Source: Choristoneura fumiferana
Lineage: Eukaryota > Arthropoda > Insecta > Lepidoptera > Tortricidae
NCBI RefSeq assembly: GCF_025370935.1
Contig: NC_133494.1
Span: forward strand, 18,880,377-18,944,376
Length of the DNA stretch: 64,000 bases
Direction: 5' to 3'
Shown here: in pieces, positions 23,189-34,537 of the stretch
How positions within the stretch are numbered: the stretch's first letter is position 1
How the letters are laid out: every line of letters begins with the position of its first letter
Made by a program: the position numbers and the translations under genes
Notes under the pieces: model-generated
The model's database searches: none
What the model was told of the DNA's origin: nothing
The model's input: the letters and a program-made list of their open reading frames with translations, nothing else

Positions 23189-23609
23189 AATGAGGGCTAT
23201 CGTTTTTTGTCTCACTAGATGGCGCACTGTTGCGTGAGGTTTTTAAGTATGGCTTTCAAAGTCCGTTATTACGGGCGTGAAAACAAAGTTTAGATTAAAA
23301 TCATATTTAATACACCTTAAACCGTACCATAAAAATATCGAGCATGCCACAGTGTTGCATAGTCCCCGTTTTGTTCGGAAAAAAGGGAGGCAAAGGTTTC
23401 CGAAAGACAAAACTGTCTCAAAACACAGACATTCATTGCCCCGGAGCGCATATTTGCCATAATTAATTTCAGATATTGAAAATATTCACAATTCTAATTA
23501 TAAATAAACCCGCGTAGCTCACCCAAAAACTATGAGATTTGACATTTCGGAGACCTCACGCTACACTAGCGCCTCTAGTGGCGAATTCATACGCGATAGC
23601 CCTCATTGC
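23189..23609. mobile_element. Foldback element, about 421 bp
   Basis: Ends CAATGAGGGCTATCG and CGATAGCCCTCATTG are inverted copies. Inside each arm sits a CTAG/GGCGC motif (CACTAGATGGCGCAC; GCGCCTCTAGTGGCG) and a GCGTGAGGT / ACCTCACGC pair. A 61-codon plus frame in the centre shows no family resemblance. Confidence 0.75.
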
Positions 23610-23639
23610 AGTGCAGTTCATCATCATCTAGGTCTCTTC

Positions 23640-23745
23640 AAAGCTAGAATGAATAGGCCTGTTACTGAACCAATGAGATACACCTTTGGCCTGATCTGCA
23701 CTTAACATCAGGTTAGGGGTCAATCACGATCAGTTATATGTAAAA
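23640..23745. repeat. Dispersed repeat family G, copy 2
   Basis: GTTACTGAACCAATGAGATA, CACCTTTGGCCTGATCTGC and ACATCAGGTTAGGGGTCAAT match 6,205-6,350. Confidence 0.65.
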
Positions 23746-23754
23746 AAAAAACTT

Positions 23755-24062
23755 CACCATCAGCCTACAGCAGTTCACTGCTGGACATAGGCGGGCCAAT
23801 CTTACCGACACATGGCGACACAAACAATTGCACACACTGAATCATAACATCCAGCCTATTAAACCTCTTGCATCGATTTTTTGGTAACACCGCTGGGTAA
23901 CGCAGGAGCGACTAAATAGTTGAAGGCCTCTTCCATGGCGCACCACAACACTGTCTTCAGCCCCTCGCATCCATCCGCTGTCAGCGACTCTCTTAAGGTC
24001 GTCCGTCCACCGTGCCCCAGGACACCCTACACCCCTACGCCCTAGACTAGAGTGCAGTGACA
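23755..24062 (-). mobile_element. Non-LTR retrotransposon C-terminal coding relic
   Basis: A 73-codon minus frame reads GCPGARWTDDLKRVADSGWM, the ARWTDDLKRVA..WM signature found at the C terminus of lepidopteran non-LTR reverse-transcriptase ORFs. It is followed by the usual tail (CTATGTCCAGCAGTGAACTG). The frame is short and 5'-truncated, and the sequence between the coding end and the tail looks rearranged, so it is a dead fragment. Confidence 0.75.
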
Positions 24063-25627
24063 CATCTCATAATATCACTCATAGAATAAAATTTAACTTT
24101 TATTTTTATTTTTTTAGGCAGCAGTAAGATTCTGGCGCTTCGCTCGCTCGGCTTGCGCGCTGTTGTGGTCGCAGTTCTAACCTAACCCAACCTACTATGT
24201 AGCTGTAGCTGATATAGTGTAGCTGTTCGCTTGCTTTTCTGGCCTTACTTGAACCGGAACCCATTCTTATGGTAGCTGTTAGTTCCTTGCCATTACGCTA
24301 TGTTAAAGTCATGCAGCGCTATTTAAAATTCCGTGAAAATACAATAGTCCAAACTAGTATTTTACTATGCCATTATGCCATATAAAAATCGGCGATACTA
24401 ATTTTATTCTATTTAATATTCTGTATACACGGGTGCCTAATCTGCTACGTTGATGATAACATACTGTTAATCTGTGTTTTAGCTCCGACTGTACTAACTT
24501 CACTAGAGTTTCGACGCACTACGCCAAAGTCTCTTTGATGTACACTATACATTCCATTAGTGGCAGACGTTTAGTTTGAAGCATTAAGTGCGGCGAAGTT
24601 TCAAGTTTCCACTGACTTAATACTTCGATTGGTCTCAGAACTGTAACAAAGTTATTTGAGATGCAAGAAATACAAGAGAAGCCTTGGTAGCCTACTTTAC
24701 TTATAGTTGGAATCCTGCCTTTTTCACAAAAATATTATTCCCAAATATCATTGGTAAACTGTTTTATTTCCCAACTCTCAATTTTCTCTGAAACAAATAA
24801 TTTTTCTCACTGTATTTTCTTATGGTTTTATAGAACACAGTAGGTTAGGTTAAATTTGGTTTATGAAAGTCCCAAAAAAAATTGTTTCATACATTTGCCA
24901 AATTAATTAGAAAACCTCAGAGACATCAACAATATTTTTAATAATAAAAAAAAGATTGTGAAGTCAGTAACTCTACACTTATAATTTGTACCTACTTGTC
25001 AGTTGAAACAGAAAATCAAAGTGACAGAGAAACGGCTGGTATTAAATTATCTAAATATTATGCATTTCCGCTAAAGCATTCGTAACATTAAGCCTGAGCA
25101 CACCAAAAAATGGTTTTAAACACCCATACAAACCTGATGAAGCAGTGTGATCGTTTCTTCTCTCGATTCTGAACAAAGTACTTTCAGGTTTTCAGTTTAA
25201 CACTCTTTATTAGTTATGAGCGACTGTAAAACCAAGCTTTCAACCCACTTCAATATTAACAACAACGTTATTTCTGAGCCAGGAAGACTCTCAACAATGG
25301 TCAAGTTTCTACAGCGCTCAATTTAAATGTAAATACAGACTAATAGTTTCCTTTAAAGACTATTGAATCTAGCACGAACTGTCGACAGCTGGTGTTATGT
25401 TAATTGTGTCCTAGATAAACATAATTTTCTATTGCCTTTATTGTAAGCCTTTGGCTATGCTAGTCTGAAAGTGGTTTACTATCTAACTTCAGAAATTAAG
25501 TCCTCGACCTTTGTTTTTAATTTAACAGTTTATTTGATTTCAATATTCTGTAACCAGAACACATTGTAAAACCCAGAAAAGAAATTGTCACAACTTTGGA
25601 AAAATGTCCAAAATTGAAAAAGAATGG
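24063..25627. other. Unassigned DNA
   Basis: Near 24,130 a piece CGCTTCGCTCGCTCGGCTTG plus GGTCGCAGTTCTAACCTAAC resembles the centre of the palindromic repeats at 40.4 and 62.3 kb. The remaining 1.4 kb is AT-rich and unassigned. Confidence 0.4.
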
Positions 25628-25772
25628 AAACGGCTCCAACGATTTCGATGAAATTTCATATGTAAGGGTTTTCGGGGATGTAAAATCGATCCAGCTTGGT
25701 CTTATCTCTGTGAAAACAGTGGTTACCGATTTTTAGCCCTAGCGGAGCTCGGTCGCCCAAGTACTAATTGGA
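25628..25772 (+). repeat. Dispersed repeat family F, copy 2
   Basis: ACGGCTCCAACGATTTCGAT, CCAGCTTGGTCTTATCTCTG, GGTTACCGATTTTTAGCCC, CGGTCGCCCAAGTACTA. Same order as 5,283-5,410. Confidence 0.6.
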
Positions 25773-25977
25773 AAGAGTTATATTATTTTCAAAACTCTAC
25801 AAGTTAAAATAATTTAAAACAGCGTTCAGCAGAATATGTAAATCGCGACAATACCAGACGCCGATCGGCTAACCGCCTTGTTTCTCTTGCTATCTCGTAC
25901 TAGTGTTTTGTTGCAAAAATTTAGCACGCTCCACTTGGGTAGCTTGTATTATTTTATCAACAACTGTTGAACCTTAA

Positions 25978-26118
25978 GGGGCTGTTTCACCATCCATTGA
26001 TTAGTGTTAACTGGCGGTTAGGTGTGATGCCGTCTCTATTTGTTTTGTTCGAATAGACGGAGACGGCATCACATTTAACCGTCGGTTAACGCAAATCAAT
26101 GGATGGTAAAACAGCCCC
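25978..26118. mobile_element. PIF/Harbinger-like foldback MITE, copy 2
   Basis: 141 bp, the same length as the 5,495 copy. Termini GGGGCTGTTTCACC and AAACAGCCCC, flanked by TAA at 25,975-25,977 and 26,119-26,121. The two arms are nearly complementary over their full length. Confidence 0.88.
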
Positions 26119-26121
26119 TAA

Positions 26122-28160
26122 GTGACTGAACAGAGTTCTAGAGAGATCACTACATACTTAAATAGTTTTTCCGTTTTCAGTTTTTTTAAGGCAGCCGGGT
26201 TTTTAATTTTTTTATTTCTGTGAAAATGGTAGCTTAAAAGTGTTATAACATGTATATTTAGAGTGGACTAATTATTATCTTTAATTTAATACCCCAATTG
26301 TTATAATACAAAATATTTTGTTTTCCCCGACGCAGGGGGTCGCCGAATATTTTTCAAGACAAGGAGAGCGCGACATGAAAAGTTTGAAAAACACTGCCCT
26401 ATGTGACTCTAAGAGTTATGACGAATGTAACCTTATAATAACATAACAATACAATACAATACAAAAAATTCTTCATTGCACACCACAAATCAGCCCCCTC
26501 TCCCCCAAATAACCTTCCTTCGAGCTGTCTAACTTTTTTGGAAACTTTCTACTAACGTGTTAAAATATTCTATTCTATTTCATCATTATAATGTTAGATA
26601 AGCAGGTCCCAAACTTCTTTTTTAAGTGAGTCATAGTACAGGCTTTGGGAACCATTCGGATAGTGCAAAGTCGAAGAACCAGCAACACAAAGGGCCGAGA
26701 GGCGTTGGACGAGAGCCGAATGGCCGTCGTTACGCTCGCTCGTTTTGTCGTTCCACGAACGTCTTTATTTCGCATTGAGCAACTTGTATGGCGAGCAGTC
26801 TAGGATGTTTTGCATATTGGTAACATTTTAGATTACTTTACATGACACAAAGTAACGTCTAAAATTAAAATGGCTTTGGATGACTTTGGACGCTGGCCTC
26901 TCTCATATAGACTGTCTTTTACGATAGCTATAGAAATATGTAGATGGGTCTGTCCAATCCTTAAAACAGGAGGGGCGTAGATACAGTATAATAACTAATA
27001 CTTCTTTCCATACCTGTCGATGTCCCTCAGTCGCATCTTTAACGATTAATGAAAATGAAACTTACAAATTTCTTAACCTTATTTTAAATATTTCTTTGAA
27101 CCACAACATCCAACAGGTAAAATAGTATACATCGCTGAATTCGCCCGCCTGCGTTCGTCGAATTTAGCCGATTCGGCAATAAAACAAGCTCACATGTTTG
27201 CCTGTTCCTCGAATGCATCGACAAATACACCAACAGTACCATCGGTTACCGGAATCTGGGAGGCTAAAGTAAAAGTCGTGAAGTTTATTTGACTTAAACA
27301 ATGTGGAGAATCATACGAATATGCAGTTTTGACCGAAAATAAAAACACTGTATCATTTTTGCATCTCACTTTACTTTTTAAATATCAGACTTTATCGCCT
27401 TGCCTGTCTATCAAAGGAGGGAAGTTTTTTTTTTTAATGAAGAAACACTCTTTTCAATTACTTAGACGTAATGATATCAGAAATGTTTTACGATGTAGAG
27501 GTTGTCAAACGAGTTAGCTTTGCTTGAGAGGCTATAGGTTTAAGCAATTGGACTACCACAGCTTTATTAAAGATTTCTGCTTAAGATTCCAAGATAATGG
27601 ATTAAATTACAATGATTCTTGTAACTGAGTGATTGTTTTAATATTTGAATTCACCATGTAATTCTTATTTCGTGATAAGGTAATCTAGTAATGGAAAGAC
27701 CTAATAAATTTGTATGTTTGACTAGTTTTTAGAATTGATGACTTTCGTCCACGTATCTTGTGGTGAATTCTTATGATGGTTTCTTTGAAAGTGAGGGTAG
27801 ACTAAAGCTCAAGCCTTTTGCGGATACTTGCAAAGTAAATATATTATTTTGACTTTGATTTATTAACTTCGAGTTACCACAGTAGTGGTTGCAGCAGGAA
27901 TCAGCACTGCCAACTTAGAAAACAAACATTAGTGTGGACTCGCGTATTAGCTAGTTTTAGAGCTTTGTGCTGTCACTTAGTTCTCAGACTAATTTTAGAT
28001 CTACGGTTATTTTAACTGCGTCTACTTAGTTAGTAAAGACATTTCAGCATACATTGTTCAACAAAGAATTTAAAATGGCGGTATTAGTGACTAAAACTAA
28101 ATCAACAGCCAAATCCAGACCAAGAAGAACTTTCATGCCGTCTTAATATGTGAATTAACT
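26122..28160. other. Unassigned DNA
   Basis: About 2 kb of AT-rich sequence. A 66-codon minus frame at 26,575-26,775 crosses a slightly GC-richer patch (CCGTCGTTACGCTCGCTCG) with no recognisable domain. AATACAATACAATAC at 26,450 is a short tandem run. Confidence 0.35.
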
Positions 28161-28164
28161 AAAT

Positions 28165-28212
28165 TGACGACCTGATAGTCTAGTGGCTAGAGAACCTGAC
28201 CACGAAGCTTGA
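28165..28212 (+). mobile_element. SINE family 2 head fragment
   Basis: GACGACCTGATAGTCTAGTG through CCACGAAGCTTGA. Only the tRNA-like head up to before box B remains. Confidence 0.7.
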
Positions 28213-28617
28213 ACGAACGAACGCAGTATAATATTTATTGTTTTCAACGGCTGTATTACCGTAGACATTGACTTTGACTTTTTAAAACTTTACAATAACA
28301 TTTAAACAATGAACTCTTTCAAGCATTAATATTTGTGGCTATACGTGCATGAATGCCAAACATTTCAAAGTTTTTTCTAAATACCTTTTATTATTTGGGC
28401 TATAGTTTATTCCACGGAAGCAGCTTAACGACTTTTTAAGAATAAGAACTCTTGTCTTTACATTACAATTTTAATGAACTAAAATATCATCATCACCTAC
28501 AGTTCTTTTGATGAAAATCAAACATGTATTCATTTAATTTAGCCAAAAACAAATTTTGTTGAGAGTCGGCAAAAAAACTGATCAATGAAAAGGCGATTTA
28601 TGTATTGAACTTTATAC

Positions 28618-28765
28618 TCATCATCATCAGCCAGAAAATCGTAGGATGCCACAATGAAAGACAGCTCGCCACTTGCATTGCATCCACCGATTGCCCGCAA
28701 GTCTCACGATATCGTCAGTACATCTGGAAAGCCTGCCAATGTCTCACCTTCCGGTTCGTACCCGA
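28618..28765 (-). mobile_element. Non-LTR retrotransposon 3' end fragment
   Basis: Minus strand: GGTACGAACCGGAAGGTGAG, CGATATCGTGAGACTTGCGG, GGTGGATGCAATGCAAGTGG, then TTTTCTGGCTGATGATGATG. Same class as 12,288-12,400. No intact coding frame. Confidence 0.65.
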
Positions 28766-29938
28766 GATCCTATCTTCACTTCAAATAACTGTTGATCTGT
28801 TCTACTTATTCTGTTGTTCTTGGATATTTTTCGACTGAAGTTGGTGACTTTAATCCTTCGGAGAATTTCCGTAAATCCGGATTTACTACGTTATGCAAAT
28901 ATTGTTAACTTAAGTCAGGATGCAGCGTGAAATCTGCTAACATAGCTAAAGCCCAAGTGAAAATCTATTATTAATCTTGTGGTCGAACCAGACTGCGAGG
29001 CAAGACAAACTATTTTTGGAAGCAAAAAGACATTAAATTGCAGACACTCTGAGTATGCATGGTATGGTTGGTTACAACTATGGCTAGTCCGTTTTTGGAT
29101 TTAGTCACTTGAGAGTGCGCTTACAGTCGAGCAGAGACGTCTATAATCAACCGGTAAAATTAGAGGGGATTTTGAGTAACGTGATTAGTCGTTTTGCGTC
29201 TCTGCATTGCTCCGTCTCAATGGAAACGCATCCTAATAAGTTGGTTAAACTTTTATGTCATTGTGTACAAAAATGAGACACTTCAGAAACATCTATCCTA
29301 AGATATAACCCTCCTTCGGGCAGCCGGGTAAAAACATGTACGCATTATCTTAATATGTATAACAAATAAACTGTACTTTAGCAAAAATTGCCTTCTAACC
29401 AGCATTCGTTGTAAGTACTATTTACTCAGTCGTCAGTCCCAAGCAAATGCATTTGTCTTGTTCTTACTTGAGAACTAATGGTTTCTAACTTCCTAGACTT
29501 GGCTGCATAGTTCTGAATGCATTATGAACTATAGCGACAGTCAATCGGCATTAATAAATTTATTGACAACAGCATGCAGCATAGATTTTGAATTGTAGAT
29601 GACTGAACTTATTTGTCAAAGTTATAATTTGAATTTTAGGCAGTTTTAATCTTTTTTCTTTCCTTAGGGTATGTGCCCCTATACTGTTAATTCTTCTTTC
29701 TGAATCTTAAAACCTTTAAAATATCTTTGACATGAACAAATATCAAACAAACTTCGGTTTTACCAACCAGCACAACAAATCAATTGTTTCAACCATTCGT
29801 TTTGTTTGTTTGTCCGTGCAAATCTAAAATCCAAACCAAGTTTCCATACCGTTTGCTTTTATTTTAAACGTGACAGAACAGTTTGAAAAACTCTTATAAG
29901 CAAGTGATAAAATTTTAGTTTCTTATTTTTATTTGCAG
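28766..29938. other. Unassigned DNA
   Basis: AT-rich. CCTCCTTCGGGCAGCCGGGT at 29,311 is a LINE 3'-end-like word. Nothing else recognised. Confidence 0.35.
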
Positions 29939-29943
29939 TCAAA

Positions 29944-30059
29944 TGGATAGATTCAACTTTGGCACGTTGTTATTGTTACTCTGTCCTATGTTTCATCCGA
30001 TAATAACCCTAAGCTATAAGGGAAGAAAGTCCAACATTACGAATCTTCAGTTGAAATAA
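29944..30059 (+). CDS. Candidate signal-peptide exon (hypothetical)
   Basis: A 38-codon frame opens with MDRFNFGTLLLLLCPMFHPI, a plausible secretory signal: a charged start, a run of five leucines and a hydrophobic stretch of about 15 residues. It then continues TLSYKGRKSNIT to a TAA at 30,057. It begins six bases after a strong acceptor (TTATTTTTATTTGCAG, AG at 29,937-29,938) and the ATG context TCAAATGG suits insect initiation. No strong donor precedes the stop (GTCCAA and GTTGAA are weak), so either this is a terminal micro-exon or chance. No homologous product recognised, and no partner exons found nearby. The signal-peptide call is by eye. Confidence 0.3.
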
Positions 30060-30406
30060 CCCTACTCCAGACAACCAGTAACAAAGCTCATAAATATTCA
30101 AACGCTAAAAGTGTCCCGATCACTTTAATAAAACCACTACAAGCCATCCTGAAAGCATTTGCCACTTCTGGCCTTTGCCTGTCTACTTTCACAACTACAC
30201 AATTTCGCATTTTATTCATTCACATTCAATTGAATTTGCTGTTTCGTTGAATTGTAAAATGTGAATCCAAAAATGTATATCACAATATTAGAATCCGAAC
30301 ACTTTGTGCTTGCGCTTACTTTGAAAAAATACGCTCGCGAGAAAATGGAATGATAGAACGATTAATTAGAACTATAGAATGAGCTGACGAACTGTCAAAA
30401 ACAATG

Positions 30407-30553
30407 TACAGTCAACCAATTTGATTCCTAGGCCATTTCAGAACCGTGTCGTTATGACATTAACGTCATTCGATATACATTGCTATAGACAAATAAAATT
30501 ATTCACTTTAATAAGGTTCCATGGTGGCTCTGGAATCAAATCGGTTGACAGTA
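30407..30553. mobile_element. Foldback MITE of the AATTTGATTCC group
   Basis: TACAGTCAACCAATTTGATT at the left and GGAATCAAATCGGTTGACAG at the right are inverted copies. A second inverted pair is TTTCAGAACC with GGTTCCATGG. About 147 bp, palindromic. Related architecture at 46,571 and 55,712. Confidence 0.75.
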
Positions 30554-30559
30554 TCATAG

Positions 30560-32130
30560 TAAAACTTGAACCCAAACGTCTTCAGTATTTCGTGATTTAA
30601 TTTAAAAGGATTATTTATAAACTGTGCCACGGTTAAGAGACACGACAAAATTAAAACCAACAAAAAACGGTTAAGTAGTAGATGAAATTAAGACCGATGA
30701 GTAACTTCAACTCTTTAATCTATTTCACACAGGAAACTTGAATGAATCTCGCAACATTTTAAATGAGTGATTTAGACATTATCACTAAACAATGTATCCT
30801 GCAATAACGGGACCTTTAACCAGTAATAAACGTTGACATAACTGATAAGTTTATACAGCATTGAACATCCTGACCTTTTGCGGCACATGAATTTCAAAAT
30901 AGATAGATAGATGTTTCCTACTACAAGTCCTTTATCTACTGCGTGCTAGTAAAAATCTTTGAAGTTTGCTACTTTTGAACATATTACGATCTAGTGTCTT
31001 CAAGTATTAATATGCAGATTAATACTTGAAGACACTCGATCTTAAACGCCAAATTTTATAAGAAAGACGCAAGCCCTCCTGCGTATAAACATACAATTCA
31101 TAGGGAGAAATCCATTTGCATCCTGCAATAAGGTTTTTACTAAGTTTGGTCTATCAAACCATTTTAGGACCCAAGCTAGGAAATAAGTTCTAAGTTTATT
31201 AGTGTACTTAGTTATGTTATAAAATAAATAGTTACACTGTTTTAGTCAGAGTCGCCATCATCGAAACCAATGTGGAGGACTATAGTAATTAATACAAAGT
31301 TTAATTTGTTGTACCGTGCAATTTATCATATAGTGGATGCGTAAGAATAAAGGTGGATACAATTTGGTTTCCACAACATTATTATTCAGCCGAAATTTCT
31401 TCATCCTACCCAAGATGACGACGTTTTGCTTCGTCAAAATCGGAACATCGAAAGCTCATCAAAGGAAATCACGGTTTCATCGCATAGATTGTACCTATCT
31501 AATGGGCCAATCAACTTTTTTACCGACACTAATCTGTCCGCGACATTTTTCAAACAATTGCAGATTTTTGTAAGTAAACATGTTTTTTCTGTAATTTAAT
31601 AGATGGTGTACATGAATACATGCCATCCTACGTAAGTTTAAGCTATTAAACCGTGAAATATCTCGTTGGAAGTACGATTTTTTGGTAACGCCAGAGACAA
31701 TTTTGGTAACGCAGGAGACGCCCAAAGTGTCGGTAAAATAGTTGATTGACCCTAATTTCTAAATAGAATGAATGAACGAAGGAAATGTCAGACTTCCACC
31801 GAACTTTTGCAAAATAAATTGTCACTGATTATTTCTTCAATGTCACCACGTATTACAATTAACACAGAAACAATCCACGCATAATTCTTTCCAAAAATAT
31901 CTCCAATTTACTCTCAGAGATCACAGGCAAGTAAATTGAAAGTGGCAAGCCCCGAGGGTAGGTTATTTCGGAGTCCCGAGGGCCTAATCAGCACCTTATG
32001 GTGGTTATGGTCGTGAGCATATGGCGCTGACAGTTAATAATCATCGTTGATGGCTTTTTGTTTGGAATAAATATAGAATAGGAATCAGTTTCTAATAATA
32101 CGTTAGACTTTCAAGAACTTGAACGACCAT
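30560..32130. other. Unassigned DNA
   Basis: Apart from the hairpin at 30,993-31,036, nothing is recognised. Frames at 31,337-31,573 (+) and 31,495-31,725 (-) are short and unsupported. Confidence 0.35.
30993..31036. repeat. Perfect 19-bp hairpin
   Basis: AGTGTCTTCAAGTATTAAT pairs with ATTAATACTTGAAGACACT across a 6-base loop (ATGCAG). No similarity to neighbouring repeats. Stem and loop are shorter than a usual animal pre-miRNA. It could be a terminator-like artefact, a MITE core or a structural element. Confidence 0.7.
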
Positions 32131-32388
32131 GATGACCGGATAGCCAAGTGGTTAGAGAATCTGACTATGAAACTTGAGGTCCCGGGCTCGATCCCCGGTC
32201 GAGGCAGATATTTGTATGAATAATAATAATGTTTGTTCTCGAGTCATGGTCATTTAATATGTGTATTTAAGTATGTCTTTATCCATTTAAGTTTATTTAT
32301 CAGTTGCCTAGTACATTATATCCATAGTAAAAGCTTTGCTTAGTTTGTGAAGTAAATCGGTGCCAATTATGACATGATATCTTAATTG
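32131..32388 (+). mobile_element. SINE family 2, near full length
   Basis: GATGACCGGATAGCCAAGTG, box B region GGGCTCGATCCCCGG, GGCAGATATTTGTATGAATA, TTGTTCTCGAGTCATGG, ATCAGTTGCCTAGTAC. Both promoter boxes have decayed relative to 22,641. Confidence 0.82.
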
Positions 32389-32404
32389 GTAAGTTTATAC
32401 TTAA

Positions 32405-32900
32405 TAGCCGCGGTAGCCTGGTGGTTTGACTTATGGCCTCTCAAGAAGAGGATCGTAGGTTCAAATCCAAGCTTGCACTTTAGAGTTTTTCGAAATTACA
32501 TTTGAAATTTACCACGAGCTTTACAGAAAAGCAAAACATAGTGAAGAGAGCTGCAAACTTGCAAAGCCTGTGTGTGTGAAGTTCCCAATTCGCACTGAAG
32601 TGGCTGTTGGGCACATTGCTCGCAGAACTGATGGCCAATGGGGTTAGAAAGTTCTCGAATGGCGTCTGCGGACCGGGAGACGAGCTGTCGGTAGGCCTCC
32701 AACAAGGTGGAGCGACGACCTGGTTAAGACGCGGGATCGCGTTGGATGCGAAAAGCACAAGAGATTGGTTTGGACTGAGTGGAGGGCCTTGGGGGGAGGC
32801 CTATGTCCAGCAGTGGTCTAATACTATACAATACAATATTCCTCATATTCCAAGAGGCCCAGCTGCAACGAATATAGGCTGGAATGATGATGATGAAAAA
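32405..32900 (+). mobile_element. SINE 1 / LINE 3'-end chimera
   Basis: Begins as SINE 1 (GCCGCGGTAGCCTGGTGGTT; box B GGTTCAAATCC; GAAATTTACCACGAGCTTT; GAAGTTCCCAATTCGCACTG) and ends as SINE 1 (CGAATATAGGCTGGAATGAT with ATG repeats). The middle (32,600-32,825) is instead a LINE ORF C terminus, reading AGSRWMRKAQ and ending GGAGGCCTATGTCCAGCAGT. Either a LINE fragment was copied into a SINE by template switching or by nested insertion. No clear target duplication. The 106-codon frame here is not a gene. Confidence 0.7.
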
Positions 32901-33479
32901 TTTAATGATCATTTTGTACAGCAGTAAAAGTTATTAGTAAAATCGCACCGCTCTATTAGAGCCGGTTGCACAATGCAACACCCCACAGTTCCAACGCTTG
33001 CGTTAACTAATTCGTGGTTTGGTCCAAGTTTTAGACTACGAAGTCACGAACTAGACGTCAGCGGGCAGCGGTGCGGCCAGCGTTTTTCGTAAATTTATTT
33101 AACTTTTTTTGTGTAAAAGCCGATGCGAGTAAATGGGCATCATTCCAATGACGTTCAGTAACTGCCGCCTGTAGACACCGACAGTATCATTGGAACTATT
33201 GGTACGTCGCCGGCCTTGCGAAAATAGTACACTCGCATTTTAAAAATAACTTATGGTGTAGCAAGACAGGGAAAACTTCAGGCGCTGGTACATTCCAAAA
33301 TTTGCAAGTACCGGGCAAGAAATACTTTAATGTATACTTAACTATTACACAATTAGATACGCCCAAAGACAATGCTTATAACACACGACACAAGCCAGTG
33401 TAAAATGATACTTATTACGACTTATGTAGGTACCATCTTTCGATTCCTAGTAACAAATCGCTGGCGCTTTAAACAAGCT

Positions 33480-33760
33480 CCAGGTAAATCGCTACCGCCC
33501 ATTCCTCGGCCTGCCCGCACGTGGCGCGTTGGCTGCGCGCGCGCAGTAATTGGTGCGTCGCGCGCTTTGATCCCGCGCCGCTCGAATTAGCGGCTCACAT
33601 TCCGCTTCCGCTTCCGCCCGTGGACAGCGTTTCTTGGTACGCTGATGTTGCAATTTATGTACCGCGGTTGTTGTGATTTACTGCAAAGAAAGTAACGAAA
33701 AGAAAGTACTTCTATACAAAGTTTCTTTAAATTAATCTTACTACACTTATTATAAAGAAG
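33480..33760 (+). promoter_or_regulatory. CpG-rich 5' region and probable first exon
   Basis: 33,500-33,620 is markedly GC- and CpG-rich (TGGCTGCGCGCGCGCAG, CGTCGCGCGCTTTGATC) in AT-rich surroundings. It leads into a well-formed donor TAAAGAAG|GTAAGC (GT at 33,761). A short upstream frame of 16 codons (ATG near 33,643, MLQFMYRGCCDLLQRK) ends just before the donor. I infer a mostly untranslated first exon of the two-exon unit that continues at 34,473. The start site itself is not determined. The same structure is at 50,800-51,067 in copy 2. Confidence 0.5.
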
Positions 33761-33815
33761 GTAAGCGATTTTATTTAAAAAACTTTTGAAAAAAGTCATA
33801 GCATCTGCTATCTGT

Positions 33816-34371
33816 GTAACAAATATAATTTCGCAGTTATATTATAGTGGATTATTATTTCGTTTATTTTTGCATTGAAAAAATAGTAAACTTGACGAGT
33901 CTTTCTACTGAAAAATGCTTTAAAAAAATAGTATCCCACCAAAAACATTCTGTAAAAAACTCTTGTTTATCTCTAAAAAGTAATGAAATCTAGACAAAGT
34001 CGTGCCAAGTCTAAGGTTCCTTACTGCGATTTCTTTATTATTATAGTTAATGTTGTGTGACTTGGCCGTTGACTTGTTCCCACTCACGTATAAAGAATGT
34101 TGAGTCTTAAGTCTTATCCAGTAAATGTTGAGACTCAATACGCGGACAATATAAATATAATAAATTATTATTCATACATATTATGTATAATAGCAAATAA
34201 TATATATGGTCATTTACATTCTTTTAGTTTCATAAACTAAGTAGGTACCTAATACTATTTTTTAAGCGCTTTTCAGTAGAAGAACTCGTCAAGTTAACTA
34301 TTTTTTTTTAATGCAAAAATAAACGAAATAATAATCCACAATAATATAACTGCGAAAGTTATATCTGTTAC
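33816..34371. mobile_element. Long-TIR DNA element in the intron, copy 1
   Basis: Inverted arms of about 115 bp: GTAACAAATATAATTTCGCA and GGATTATTATTTCGTTTATT at the left against AATAAACGAAATAATAATCC and TGCGAAAGTTATATCTGTTA at the right, plus AACTTGACGAGT with ACTCGTCAAGTT. About 556 bp and non-coding. It lies wholly inside the 712-bp intron of the candidate gene. The other copy of the block (51,123-51,790) has lost about 20 bp of the left arm and has an extra segment of about 140 bp containing a LINE-tail-like AAATTGAATAAAG. Confidence 0.72.
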
Positions 34372-34537
34372 CTCTTCACGCTTAAGCTGCTGACTTCTTA
34401 CCTTTTTTTGTAAGTTATTTTAAAGGCAGTCAGGTTTTTTTTTTAAATCCCTCTCTTGTCTTTTGTCTTTAGTTGGCTGGACGCATACAGACTACATTAC
34501 TGTGTTTCTGAGGGTAGTGTGTTCAATCCCCTGCATA

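Noticed and set aside
32607..32927. 106-codon plus frame
   Set aside because: Out-of-frame reading across a SINE/LINE chimera.
33587..33799. 70-codon minus frame conserved in both copies of the duplicated block
   Set aside because: Conservation is explained by the near-identity of the whole block; the frame is antisense to the better-supported first exon.
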